From Asticcacaulis sp. AC402 (lineage in GTDB: Bacteria > Pseudomonadota > Alphaproteobacteria > Caulobacterales > Caulobacteraceae): 64,000 nucleotides of DNA. This document shows, one piece after another, positions 17,994-26,346 of this stretch (its first letter is position 1; each line of letters starts with the position of its first letter). Under the pieces are notes generated by a model, which ran no database searches, was not told the origin of the DNA, and saw only the letters and a list, made by a program, of their open reading frames with translations. Location: assembly GCF_000495835.1 (NCBI RefSeq), contig NZ_AWGC01000019.1, forward strand, positions 62,001 through 126,000. Direction: 5' to 3'. The position numbers and the translations under genes were made by a program.

Positions 17994-18953
17994 ATGCGCC
18001 AGGACTGGAACAAGGACGAAATAGCGGAACTCTTTGATCTGCCTTTCATGGAACTGGTCTTCCGCGCCGCAGAGGTCCATCGGGCGAATTTTGATCCAAA
18101 CGAAGTCCAACTGTCGCAACTGTTGTCGGTGAAGACTGGCGGCTGTGCCGAAAACTGCGGCTACTGCTCGCAATCGGCCCATTTCGATACAGGTCTGAAG
18201 GCGTCGCGACTAATGACCGTCGATACGGTTCTGGCCGAAGCGCGTAAGGCCAAGGATGGCGGCGCCCAGCGGTTCTGCATGGGCGCGGCCTGGCGTGAGT
18301 TGAAGGATCGCGACCTGCCGGCGCTGAGCGCGATGATCGGCGGGGTCAAGGCCATGGGGTTGGAAACCTGCGCTACACTGGGGATGCTGCGGCCGGACCA
18401 GGCGGTGGCGCTGAAAGACGCCGGGCTCGACTACTACAATCACAACCTCGATACATCAGCGGAGTATTATGATCAGGTGGTGACGACGCGGACCTATCAG
18501 GAACGGCTGGATACGCTTGCGGCCGTGGCCGATGCCGGCATGAAGACCTGCTGCGGCGGGATCATGGGTATGGGCGAAAGCCGCGCCGACCGGGTGTCGT
18601 TCCTGCACCAGTTGACCGCCCTGCCGTCACCGCCGGATTCTATCCCGATCAACAACCTTGTGGCCATTGCGGGTACCCCGCTGGGCGAGAAGGCCGGGCG
18701 TGATGGGGGCATATCGGGGCTGGAATTTGTTCGGACGATTGCCGTGGCGCGCATCGTATGTCCGCGGTCGATGGTACGGTTGTCGGCCGGCCGCAGCGAA
18801 ATGAGCGAAGAGCTTCAGGCCTTGTGTTTCCTGGCCGGCGCCAACTCGATCTTTGTTGGCGATACGTTATTGACGACGCCCAATCCGCAGCCCGGCACCG
18901 ATGCCCACCTTATGCGGGAACTGGGTCTGGAGCCGATGGCGATGCATGTATAA
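17994..18953 (+). CDS. bioB: Biotin synthase
   Basis: BioB is a radical-SAM enzyme that inserts sulfur into dethiobiotin, the last step of biotin synthesis. The 319-residue product has the radical-SAM motif Cys51-x3-Cys55-x2-Cys58 ([10 protein letters not shown]), the segments YYNHNLDTS and ETCATLGML, and the [10 protein letters not shown] region that helps hold the [2Fe-2S] cluster. I chose ATG 17994 because GGAG lies a few bases upstream; an ATG at 17952 without such a site would add 14 residues. No other bio gene is in the window. An unknown frame overlaps its 3' end. Confidence 0.96.
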   Translation: MRQDWNKDEIAELFDLPFMELVFRAAEVHRANFDPNEVQLSQLLSVKTGGCAENCGYCSQSAHFDTGLKASRLMTVDTVLAEARKAKDGGAQRFCMGAAWRELKDRDLPALSAMIGGVKAMGLETCATLGMLRPDQAVALKDAGLDYYNHNLDTSAEYYDQVVTTRTYQERLDTLAAVADAGMKTCCGGIMGMGESRADRVSFLHQLTALPSPPDSIPINNLVAIAGTPLGEKAGRDGGISGLEFVRTIAVARIVCPRSMVRLSAGRSEMSEELQALCFLAGANSIFVGDTLLTTPNPQPGTDAHLMRELGLEPMAMHV

Positions 18954-19235
18954 GCTCGGCCGCCAGGAGAATGACGAATGGTTGGAGCATGTGCACCTCA
19001 ATACCTATGAAATCCAGGATGGACGTCTCGTGGCCGGCGTACCGTTTGGTGATCCCAAGGTGTTCGAGCACCTGCTTCTGACGCTGCGGCCACCTTACGG
19101 ATTGCTGTACCTGCTTCATACCCCCGCGGGGAAGGCGAACAGTCGGGTTGCATTGAAGACTTCAGTTTCGATGATTTCCTCGCCGAGATGAATCGTAAGT
19201 ACGCCAATTCGGAAACGTCTATGCGCCGGACCTGA
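18946..19235 (+). pseudogene. Unknown gene coupled to bioB, broken by a frameshift
   Basis: An ATG at 18946 overlaps the end of bioB and opens [20 protein letters not shown]..., continuing to LLYLLHTP. At a run of five C's (about 19123-19127) the frame changes: the next phase continues RGEGEQSGCIEDFSFDDFLA and ends RKYANSETSMRRT at 19235. Both halves have good codon use, so the intact gene would encode about 96 residues. Whether this is a true mutation, a programmed shift or a sequencing error cannot be settled here. The function is unknown. Nothing I can name lies in 19236-19482. Confidence 0.6.
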
Positions 19236-19482
19236 CCGCAAGTCGCCACACCACCATTTCGCTTCACTTCACTGCGTTGCGTTACGCTCAGGGTCCCCTC
19301 GCCGGGCAGGCGCAGGGAGGTATAAGGATCACCCACGTTTCTGATAACTTCATCAGAGAACCCTCCGCCTTCCCCGCTTCGGCAAGGATTCGTTTGCAAA
19401 AAGTGAGGCTCGCGCCCTTGGCGGGAAGCGTTGACGCTGTTACGATCCAACCATGAACAAGCATGTGAAAGAAAAGGATGCG

Positions 19483-20961
19483 ATGACCAATTCCGCATCC
19501 GTCCTCGTCGGGCAACTGAAAACACTATACGCCCAGGCCGTCGCCGCCCTGCAGGAAGACCTGCATAACTATCTCGAACACCGTCAAGTGCCGTCGAAAA
19601 ACCTGCGCACCGCCGGGCGTTACTGTTACCCCAAGCTGACGGTCACCTGGAAAGGCAACCTCGACGAGGCCGACGAGTTGATGGTGCAGAACAACCGTCA
19701 TCCCCAGGTCAATCGCGCCTTCGCCCGCTTTTCGCGACCAGGCAGCTATTCGTCTTCAATCACGCGACCGGACCTGTTCGGCGACCATATCGAAGAACAG
19801 CTCGAACTTCTGATCCGCGACTACAATGCCGACTGTTCGGTCAGCCTGTCGGATCAGGAAATCCCCTATCCCTATGTCCTGGATGGTGCTGGTCTCGATC
19901 TGAACAGCGTTTCGGCCCTGGACCTGATGCGGCATTTTCCCGCCACCGAACTGGCTTTGATCGGCAACGAAGTCGCCGATGGCCTGGATATGAAGGACGA
20001 AAACGGCCATCGGCCGCTGGCTCTGTTCGACGGGCTTCGCACCGATTTCTCACTGGCCAGGTTGCGCCACTATACAGGCACAGCGGCCGAGCATACCCAG
20101 AGCTACATCCTGATGACCAACTACAATCGCTATGTCGATGTGTTCGTCGCCTATGCTCTGGAACAATTGAAAAAACTCGATAGCCCATATACCGCCCTAT
20201 CTTGCTGCGGTTACTTCACCATCACCAAGGATACGCCCAATCCGGAAGAGCTGATCGCCAATTCACCGTGGCGCAAGCACCAGATGCCAGCCTACCATTT
20301 GATGCGCGAAGGCCGCCAGGGTGTCACCCTGGTCAATATCGGCGTGGGTCCGTCCAATGCGAAAAACATCACCGACCACCTGGCCGTCATGCGCCCACAC
20401 GTCTGGCTTATGATTGGACATTGCGGCGGGCTACGTCCATCCCAGAGCATCGGCGACTATGTCCTGGCCCACGCCTATCTGCGCGACGACCACATCATGG
20501 ACGATGTGTTGCCGCGGGAGATCCCGATCCCGCCTATCGCCGAAGTCCAGCAGGCTCTGCATGAATCGGCCGTGCGAGTGACCGGCGAAGATGGCGATGC
20601 CCTGAAGAAGCGGTTGCGCACCGGCACGGTTGTTACCACCGACGATCGGAACTGGGAACTACGCTACACCTCCAGCGCCTTGCGCTTTTCGCAATCGCGC
20701 GCCGTCGCCATCGATATGGAGTCGGCGACTCTGGCGGCTCAGGGCTATCGCTTCCGGGTGCCCTACGGAACACTTCTGTGCGTTTCGGACAAGCCGCTGC
20801 ATGGCGAACTGAAGCTGCCAGGGCAGGCCAACCATTTCTATGAGCGCGCCATCCGCGAGCACATCGATATCGGCATCGAAGCGATGAACATTTTGCGCGA
20901 CTATGGCACCAAGCTGCATAGCCGCAAATTGCGGGCCTTCGACGAACCGCCGTTTCGGTGA
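19483..20961 (+). CDS. amn: AMP nucleosidase
   Basis: Amn cleaves AMP to adenine and ribose-5-phosphate and so tunes adenylate pools. The product of about 492 residues has the amn-specific N-terminal domain (TAGRYCYPKLTVTWKGN, SRPGSYSSSITRPDLF) and a C-terminal nucleoside phosphorylase-like domain with GVGPSNAKNITDHLAVMRP, MIGHCGGLRPSQSIGDYVLA and the DMESATLAAQGYRFRVPYG segment, whose Asp/Glu contact the nucleoside. ATG 19483 follows AAGGA; an ATG at 19453 lacks a ribosome binding site. The gene is monocistronic by spacing. The 236 bp after it include a GTGGCG/CGCCAC hairpin at about 20969-20988, but I see no gene there. Confidence 0.96.
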   Translation: MTNSASVLVGQLKTLYAQAVAALQEDLHNYLEHRQVPSKNLRTAGRYCYPKLTVTWKGNLDEADELMVQNNRHPQVNRAFARFSRPGSYSSSITRPDLFGDHIEEQLELLIRDYNADCSVSLSDQEIPYPYVLDGAGLDLNSVSALDLMRHFPATELALIGNEVADGLDMKDENGHRPLALFDGLRTDFSLARLRHYTGTAAEHTQSYILMTNYNRYVDVFVAYALEQLKKLDSPYTALSCCGYFTITKDTPNPEELIANSPWRKHQMPAYHLMREGRQGVTLVNIGVGPSNAKNITDHLAVMRPHVWLMIGHCGGLRPSQSIGDYVLAHAYLRDDHIMDDVLPREIPIPPIAEVQQALHESAVRVTGEDGDALKKRLRTGTVVTTDDRNWELRYTSSALRFSQSRAVAIDMESATLAAQGYRFRVPYGTLLCVSDKPLHGELKLPGQANHFYERAIREHIDIGIEAMNILRDYGTKLHSRKLRAFDEPPFR

Positions 20962-21197
20962 CCGTTGATGTGGCGAAGGCCCCGCCACACCTAAGTTTGG
21001 GGGAATAAGAAAAGGAGCGGAGGACCGGCGGGGTCTGCTCAGAACCCATGGCCATCCGCTCCAGTAAGATCAATGGACCTCCATCCATAGGGTTTAGACC
21101 TGACTTCAATTGGTCGTCGGACCGTCTTGAAGTGACGGGTCAAATCCTGATATCAGCATAGTCCCTTAACACCTTCAATCGAATCAAGTTGCTGTGA

Positions 21198-22589
21198 ATG
21201 TTGCGGTTTTTGCCCCGGCTTCAAGAGATCGTGACCGTTGCTCTCCCTTTCGAGAGCATTCGTGAACGGCTGGCCGGATGGATGACGCAACCGCTTGCCG
21301 CCGGCATGGTCTCCGATGGCGGGGCGTTGGGGCGTTATAGCTATCTGATGACAGCGCCAGATGCCCACGCGGTACTCGACTATGACGATCCGTATGAAGT
21401 TGCCGACATCCTGGCTCAGGCGACCGCCTTTGTGAACCCGGCCGACAGGGTGGTGGGGTTGCCCCCCTTTACCGGCGGGCTGGTCGGCTTGGCGTCTTTC
21501 GAATTGGGGCTAAGGCTGGAGCGCATGAAGCGCAGGCCTTTTCGCATCGAGGGCCGCAGTGCCTGGCCGGAGTTGGTGGTGATGCGGTTTCCGGCGGTGC
21601 TGGCGTTCGACCACCATGCCGGGACCCTGTCAGCGATCGGACGCGGAGAGACGCATGCTGCGGCGACGGCGGCGGTCGAGGCTATTGTTGCGGCGTGGCA
21701 GGGCACAGCCGTGGTCGAACTACCAACGGGCTTGATGGACGAGGCGCTGCGGCTGGAGGCGACCGACCAGGTGCACGAGGACAAGGTGGCGGCCCTGGTA
21801 CGCCAAATTCATGCCGGCGACCTGTTCCAGGCCAATCTCGCACGCGGCTGGACCGGGCTCTTGCGCGCCGGCGTCGAGCCCGGCCACGTTATGCAAGCCC
21901 TTCAGGCGGCCGGCGCGGCGCCGTTCGGCGGTTTTGTCTGCCTGAGGAATAGGGCGGTTGTGTCGAACAGTCCCGAGCGGTTTATCCGTATGGACGGGGA
22001 CGGCGCGATGGAGACGCGGCCGATCAAGGGCACGCGGCCGCGCGGGGTTACCGTGGCCGAGGATGAGGCCTTGGGGGTGGAACTGCTTGCCAGCGCCAAG
22101 GACCAGGCGGAGAATCTGATGATTGTCGACCTGATGCGGCATGACCTCTCAAAGGTGGCGCAGGTCGGCAGTGTGGCGGTGACGGCTTTGCACGCCCTGG
22201 AGAGTTATCCCAATGTCCATCACCTGGTGTCGACGGTTGCGGGGCAACTGGTTAAGGGCAAGACAGCCGCCGATGTGCTGTGTGCGACCTTCCCTCCGGG
22301 CTCGATATCCGGTGCACCCAAGGTTCAGGCGATGAAGGTAATCAGCGAGATGGAGGCGGCGCGCGGCCCCTATTGCGGGTCGCTGTTCTTTATCGATGCC
22401 GGCGGGGCGATGGATTCGAACGTTCTGATCCGGACCCTGGCCTGCGAGCGCGATGAAGGGGGCCGGTGGCATGTCCGTGTCGCGGCGGGCGGCGGCATCG
22501 TTGCGGACAGTGAGCCCGTGGCCGAACGGATTGAGACCGAGACCAAGCTGTCGTTGATACGCAAGGTGTTGACCGGCGTTGTCGAATAA
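21198..22589 (+). CDS. pabB: Aminodeoxychorismate synthase component I
   Basis: PabB turns chorismate and ammonia into aminodeoxychorismate for folate synthesis. The 463-residue protein belongs to the anthranilate synthase I/PabB group: NSPERFIRMDGDG, ETRPIKGTRPRG, LMIVDLMRHDLSKV, PPGSISGAPKVQAM and the final VAAGGGIVADSEP segment are all present. No glutaminase domain is fused, so a PabA-like partner must be elsewhere. The PIKGTRPRG motif with Lys favours PabB over TrpE. The 3' end converges on the TadG-like gene across repeat copy A2. Confidence 0.93.
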   Translation: MLRFLPRLQEIVTVALPFESIRERLAGWMTQPLAAGMVSDGGALGRYSYLMTAPDAHAVLDYDDPYEVADILAQATAFVNPADRVVGLPPFTGGLVGLASFELGLRLERMKRRPFRIEGRSAWPELVVMRFPAVLAFDHHAGTLSAIGRGETHAAATAAVEAIVAAWQGTAVVELPTGLMDEALRLEATDQVHEDKVAALVRQIHAGDLFQANLARGWTGLLRAGVEPGHVMQALQAAGAAPFGGFVCLRNRAVVSNSPERFIRMDGDGAMETRPIKGTRPRGVTVAEDEALGVELLASAKDQAENLMIVDLMRHDLSKVAQVGSVAVTALHALESYPNVHHLVSTVAGQLVKGKTAADVLCATFPPGSISGAPKVQAMKVISEMEAARGPYCGSLFFIDAGGAMDSNVLIRTLACERDEGGRWHVRVAAGGGIVADSEPVAERIETETKLSLIRKVLTGVVE

Positions 22590-22619
22590 TGGGGTGTGGC
22601 GTCGCAGGCCCCAAATCCC

Positions 22620-22722
22620 AGAGCGAGATGGCTTTAGGTAGAATCGCCATCTCGCTCTAAGTTTTTGTTTTGTCGCGCAATTTATCCGAAAAGCGCTGCA
22701 CACTTTGCCGGATTGCGCTCTA
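22620..22722 (+). repeat. Family A palindromic repeat, copy A2
   Basis: The copy opens with the hairpin AGAGCGAGATGGC / GCCATCTCGCTCT, continues AAGTTTTTGTTTTGTCGCGC and closes GGATTGCGCTCTA. Its last three bases (TAG on the minus strand) are the stop codon of the TadG-like gene, so the repeat supplies that gene's end. It lies between convergent genes. Confidence 0.87.
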
Positions 22723-23280
22723 AGACGGTCCTGTCACCGCCGCGCCATTACGCGGGTGGTGATAAAACGTATCCTTAAAGTTGGTCTCTCCCGGCAAAAA
22801 ATTGCCTATCGGCGAATCATAATCGTACTCGACTTCGGTTACGATCAGGCTCTCGTTAGCCGAAATCTGCGACGTTGTCACCGACGTCAGGTTATAGTCC
22901 TTGGCATAGGCCGTCAGCCCCTTGCCGTTGTCCTTGCTCCAGACAACCTTGGCCTGGTTCGACGCATTCATAGTCACACAGGTCAGTCGCATCTTCAGTT
23001 TGGTGCCGGTCGAGAACGGCTGAAGCATCGAAGTCCCGATCTCCCAGAGGTCAGTAATATTGGCATTGGACAAGGTTTCTGACTGTGCCGCCAGGTCGCC
23101 GATGGTGGCGGCCAGGTGGGAGGTCCGACGCGATGCCATCATCCCCAGCGTGAGTTCAGCCAGGCCGAGATAGGCCATGATTAGTAGAGGCGCTACCATC
23201 GCGAACTCGATGGCAGACACACCTTTCTTGTCCTGGAGAAAGGCTTTTAGCGAAAACAGTCGGTTCAGGCGGCGTAACAT
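22720..23280 (-). CDS. TadE/TadG-like pilus assembly protein (pseudopilin)
   Basis: The 186-residue protein has a prepilin-like N-terminus: a basic segment (MLRRLNRLFSLKAFLQDKK), then GVSAIEFAMVAPLLIMAYLG, in which processing would follow Gly and leave Glu at +5 before a hydrophobic helix. This is the TadE-type minor pseudopilin pattern, so CpaA probably processes it. The rest is an extracytoplasmic domain with one Cys (LTCVTMN). ATG 23280 overlaps the upstream gene's TGA, so the two are coupled. Its stop codon TAG is formed by repeat A2. Confidence 0.87.
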   Translation of the reverse strand: MLRRLNRLFSLKAFLQDKKGVSAIEFAMVAPLLIMAYLGLAELTLGMMASRRTSHLAATIGDLAAQSETLSNANITDLWEIGTSMLQPFSTGTKLKMRLTCVTMNASNQAKVVWSKDNGKGLTAYAKDYNLTSVTTSQISANESLIVTEVEYDYDSPIGNFLPGETNFKDTFYHHPRNGAAVTGPS

Positions 23281-23837
23281 CAGAAGGGCTCGTTGCGGAA
23301 GACGACCTTGGACGTGATCACCGCATCCTTGTTGCTCAGCGTGGTCAAGCCGGCACTCAGGAAAGGCGTAATCAAAGGCCAAGCATAATAGGCGCGGACC
23401 AGCTGTATCTTGGAGGCGCCACCGATATTGAACTTGAAGGCGGCGTCGTCGAACTGACCGTTCTTGACCAGATCTACGGTCGGGATCTCGGAGAAATTGT
23501 TATAGGTGGTGACATCGACCTTCAGACTGCTCATGCAGCTACCCGACAACCAGCCCATGTTATCGCAGACCTTCTGTTTGAAAGCGTTCAGCGAAGTATT
23601 GCCAGAGGTCGAAATGCCCGTGCGGATCTGACGGGCAGCGACGTCGGTGGCATTGTCCAGGCTCACCGACAACAGAATTACCAGCGCCAGCTCGATGCAT
23701 GCACAAATCAGGAAAATCAGTGGACCCGCGATTAACGCGAATTCCACCGCCGCCGACGCTTTCCGGTCGCGGCCGAATTTTTTCACAAGCTTGCGAACAG
23801 TAAAAATGGCCATGGGCTGCGTTACGCGCTTTCTCAT
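23280..23837 (-). CDS. TadE-like pilus assembly protein (pseudopilin)
   Basis: The 185-residue protein carries the TadE signature: basic leader RKLVKKFGRDRK, then ASAAVEFALIAGPLIFLICA, with Glu at +5 from the likely processing site and a long helix. The extracytoplasmic part has a Cys pair (KVCDNMGWLSGSC) that could form a disulfide. ATG 23837 is used; ATG 23813 (MAIFTVRKL) is an alternative. It is the upstream member of a coupled pair of minor pseudopilins, encoded divergently from the pilin genes. Confidence 0.87.
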   Translation of the reverse strand: MRKRVTQPMAIFTVRKLVKKFGRDRKASAAVEFALIAGPLIFLICACIELALVILLSVSLDNATDVAARQIRTGISTSGNTSLNAFKQKVCDNMGWLSGSCMSSLKVDVTTYNNFSEIPTVDLVKNGQFDDAAFKFNIGGASKIQLVRAYYAWPLITPFLSAGLTTLSNKDAVITSKVVFRNEPF

Positions 23838-23968
23838 CCTGACAGCTACTCTTACACAGCCTGGGTCAACAGTCCGTTAAGGCATCGCCACAAAAAGGCA
23901 CCAGTGCATATGCAAAACCCATGCCGCGCACGTCGGCATGGGTTTCACCTCACCTTGTCGTATTGGTT

Positions 23969-24448
23969 CTACTGGGCGACCATCGCTGTGGGCGCTGGCG
24001 CCTGCACAGGCCCTTGCGACATCACAACCGGCGTAGCGCTTGCCTGGCCCGCGGTCGATGTTGTTGATGTTGTTTCTTCAGCGATACAGACATTGGTGCA
24101 AACCATCAGCGACGGCTTCAGTCCCTTATAGACCGTAATCGCCCCACGTTGGGGTGCCGTTACGGTCACCTCGCCGTCGAACAGAGAACGTCCGTCGCGG
24201 CCTGTCACGTTCACCGCGCTGCTGCCGAATCCTTTGCCGACTATATATAGTGTGCGTGAGTCGATCACCGTCACATCGGCGATCTCGGGATTGCCAACCA
24301 CCACCGTGCCGGCCGGCGCCACCAGGGTCACCCGCAGTGTATGGTTCTTTTCTACCGTTACCGGCTGACCGGCCAAAACCGGCGCTGCCAGGCAAAGCCC
24401 AAAAGCCAGAACGGTAGCCAGAATCGGGAATGTCATCGTCTTTTTCAT
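23969..24448 (-). CDS. Small secreted protein with secretin N-terminal pilus domain
   Basis: The 159-residue protein has a signal peptide (LATVLAFGLCLAAPVLA) and a single T2SS-T3SS_pil_N-like domain: VTVEKNHTLRVTLVAPAGTV, NPEIADVTVIDSRTLYIVGK and GSSAVNVTGRDGRSLF. The same domain opens CpaC (IDLPADAADVFVSNPAVADA), so this is a free-standing version without the secretin pore. A Thr/Pro/Gln-rich tail follows the domain, with Cys in VCTNVC. It probably acts in the periplasm with the Tad secretin; its partner is inferred. It diverges from pilA across a 442-bp gap. Confidence 0.83.
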   Translation of the reverse strand: MKKTMTFPILATVLAFGLCLAAPVLAGQPVTVEKNHTLRVTLVAPAGTVVVGNPEIADVTVIDSRTLYIVGKGFGSSAVNVTGRDGRSLFDGEVTVTAPQRGAITVYKGLKPSLMVCTNVCIAEETTSTTSTAGQASATPVVMSQGPVQAPAPTAMVAQ

Positions 24449-24890
24449 GGTGCAGGTCCACGCTCTATATAGATGGGGCCCAAAATGCCCGCGTCACACG
24501 ATACTTTACGCCTCATTTTTATCCCGACGGTTCCAAAAAACATCCTGGTACTTTTGGGCATGAGGCTAATTTATGGCCCAGGCATGAGGGCCGCGTTAGG
24601 AAACATGGTAAAAAAGAATTCTTTAAAATTAATAAACACAATACTAACAAAAATTATTTGGTTTTGATTCAACGATTTCCGAGGTTAATTGTAGTTAAGG
24701 TTAATCTATTTTAACAGTAAAGCAAAATTAACTATAGAAAATTTCAGCCTTTACTCGATTATTTACTTCACTTTAACCCAAGTTCGTTAGTTTGATCTCG
24801 TGTTCGGGAGCAATTGAGCCGTTCTAGCCGGTCCCCCCGATACGATGAATGTCTCAACTGCTTTACTTTGATCTTACCAGGAGAAATACC
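24449..24890. promoter_or_regulatory. AT-rich divergent control region of the pilus locus
   Basis: This 442-bp gap is far more AT-rich than the window average. It contains several TTAA clusters, for example TTAATTGTAGTTAA (about 24685-24698) and TTAATCTATTTTAA (about 24702-24715), both with six-base spacers. The CtrA consensus in Caulobacter is TTAA-N7-TTAA, so these are near-matches only. Since pilA is CtrA-activated in Caulobacter, a CtrA-controlled promoter here is plausible. The short frames inside it look non-coding. Confidence 0.5.
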
Positions 24891-25070
24891 ATGACCAAGT
24901 TCTTCAATCGCTTTGCCAAGGACGAATCGGGCGCCACTGCAATCGAGTACGGCCTTATCGCCGCTCTGATCGCCGTCGCTCTGATCTCGATCCTCGGCAC
25001 CCTGTCCACGTCGCTGACCGACACCTTCACGAAGGTCTCCGACGAACTGGATACCGCCAACGCCGGCTAA
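24891..25070 (+). CDS. pilA: Flp-type major pilin
   Basis: PilA is the subunit of the thin polar Flp/Tad pilus. The 59-residue prepilin has a short basic leader (MTKFFNRFAKDESG), the Flp motif GATAIEYGLIAALIAVALI, with processing after Gly14 and Glu5/Tyr6 in the mature protein, then a short tail (VSDELDTANAG). A good ribosome binding site (CCAGGAG) precedes ATG 24891. CpaA, 0.5 kb downstream, should process it. A strong terminator follows at 25112, which separates abundant pilin mRNA from the assembly genes. Confidence 0.96.
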   Translation: MTKFFNRFAKDESGATAIEYGLIAALIAVALISILGTLSTSLTDTFTKVSDELDTANAG

Positions 25071-25111
25071 TCGCCGACACGTACAGCGTACCGGTCCAAA
25101 ACCGGGAACCG

Positions 25112-25147
25112 GGGCCGCAGATAAGCAGTTATCTGCGGCCCTTTTTC
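25112..25147 (+). terminator. Rho-independent terminator after pilA
   Basis: GGGCCGCAGATAA (25112-25124) pairs with TTATCTGCGGCCC (25129-25141) around loop GCAG, a perfect 13-bp stem, followed by TTTTTCT. It lies 42 bp after the pilA stop and before the second pilin gene. Confidence 0.95.
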
Positions 25148-25182
25148 TATCCGCAAAACGTTTCTGAAAGACGTTAGTCGCC

Positions 25183-25356
25183 ATGTTGCACCGATTTATA
25201 CTTGATGAGCGGGGGGCCACAGCCATCGAATACGGGCTGTTGGCAAGCCTTCTGTTCCTCGGCGTGGTCGGCGCCATTACGGCCTACGGCCAATCCTTCA
25301 CCGACATGTACGAAAAGATCCGCGACTCCACGGAAGCTGCAACAAATGGTGGCTAA
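25183..25356 (+). CDS. Second Flp-type pilin
   Basis: This 57-codon gene encodes MLHRFILDERGATAIEYGLL, then ASLLFLGVVGAITAYGQSF and the tail TDMYEKIRDSTEAATNGG. It has the same processing motif (RG|ATAIEYGL) and Glu5/Tyr6 as PilA but a different helix and a longer polar tail, so it is a diverged paralogue, perhaps a minor or alternative pilin. The ribosome binding site (GAAAG) is weak. It lies behind the pilA terminator, so its expression is probably lower. Its TAA stop codon is the left target duplication of repeat element B2. Confidence 0.9.
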   Translation: MLHRFILDERGATAIEYGLLASLLFLGVVGAITAYGQSFTDMYEKIRDSTEAATNGG

Positions 25357-25517
25357 TTCCAAGCCTCATGAAGAATGACTCTTGGTACCCGCATTTTTCC
25401 AGCTCAAGCGCCGGACCAGGCGCCCCGAATGGCTCCTCGCATAAGCTCGGGCGCCCCAGAAACGTACGCTGGCGCGCTTGCCAACCCGAAGTGTATCAAG
25501 AATTTCGCGGGCTGGCA
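25357..25517 (-). mobile_element. Family B miniature element, copy B2 (161 bp)
   Basis: The element starts TTCCAAGCC and ends GGCTGGCA, with slightly decayed terminal inverted repeats. It is flanked by TAA at 25354-25356 and TAA at 25518-25520. The left TAA is the stop codon of the second pilin gene, so insertion occurred exactly at that stop without changing the protein. It is in inverse orientation to B1 and has the same length. No gene lies in 25521-25604. Confidence 0.87.
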
Positions 25518-25604
25518 TAATCCCACGACGGCGTAAGCAGATTTTAAGACCGGCCGTTTACGCTGCGATATAGCCTGTCCCTGTCGCCATCGAGGCCTTC
25601 AGCC

Positions 25605-26123
25605 GTGTCCATCCCGCTAATTTTCGCCCTCACCTATCCGGCATATCTGCTGTGGGCCGCCGTCAGCGATCTGGTCGCCATGACCATCTCGAACCGGTTG
25701 AACCTGGTCCTCGCTGCCCTTTTCTTTCCCGCCGCAGTGTTGCTTGGCCTTTCGGTCGGCGAAATCGGCATCCATGTCGCGGTCGCGGCTGCAGCGCTGG
25801 TTCTGGGCATGACGCTGTTCGCCCTGCGCTTCATGGGTGGGGGCGACGCCAAACTGATCGCGGCAACGGCACTGTGGCTTGGGTTTGACGGTTTTATCGC
25901 ACTCCTTTTCTACACCGCCATCTCTGGCGGGGCGCTGACTCTGGCGATCATCACAGCGCGCAGGCTTTTCTGGGGTTGGGCGCCGAAGCTGCCGAAATGG
26001 CTGGGCCAGCATCTCGAACCCAAGACCGGCATTCCCTATGGGATCGCCATCTGCGCAGGCGGCCTTCTGGCCATTCCGCACAGCGACCTGTGGGCTCATC
26101 TCACACCTTTGCTAAATTTTTGA
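25605..26123 (+). CDS. cpaA: Prepilin peptidase (A24 family)
   Basis: CpaA is an inner-membrane aspartyl protease that cleaves Flp prepilins and TadE-like pseudopilins. The 172-residue protein is the short, methylase-free TadV/CpaA type. The catalytic aspartates are Asp22 (AVSDLVAMTISN) and Asp81 in the GxGD motif RFMGGGDAKLI. About five to six membrane helices are predicted. The start is GTG 25605. It is the first gene of the cpa assembly set, with a 223-bp gap before cpaB, so cpaB may have its own promoter. Confidence 0.94.
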   Translation: MSIPLIFALTYPAYLLWAAVSDLVAMTISNRLNLVLAALFFPAAVLLGLSVGEIGIHVAVAAAALVLGMTLFALRFMGGGDAKLIAATALWLGFDGFIALLFYTAISGGALTLAIITARRLFWGWAPKLPKWLGQHLEPKTGIPYGIAICAGGLLAIPHSDLWAHLTPLLNF

Positions 26124-26346
26124 CAGCTGCCCTTGCCGGCAGTTTCATCGTCGTCCGTGGTCCGTTTTCGGCGCGTTTCGAGAAAAAATGTCGTCAAGTG
26201 ACCGAAAACGACCCACGTCCGGGTTTCTTTAGGTGAACGTTAACTAACCTTAAGCCAAAGTTTTCCGGAGTTATATCCACGCCGACCTGGCTGCGCTCAC
26301 GACAGAGCGAATGGCGCGCCGGTCACAACGAGGGAAGATTTCGGTC

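Noticed and set aside
26230-26262. CtrA site upstream of cpaB (TTAACTAACCTTAA)
   Set aside because: The spacer is six bases, not the seven of the consensus, so I do not call it as a site.
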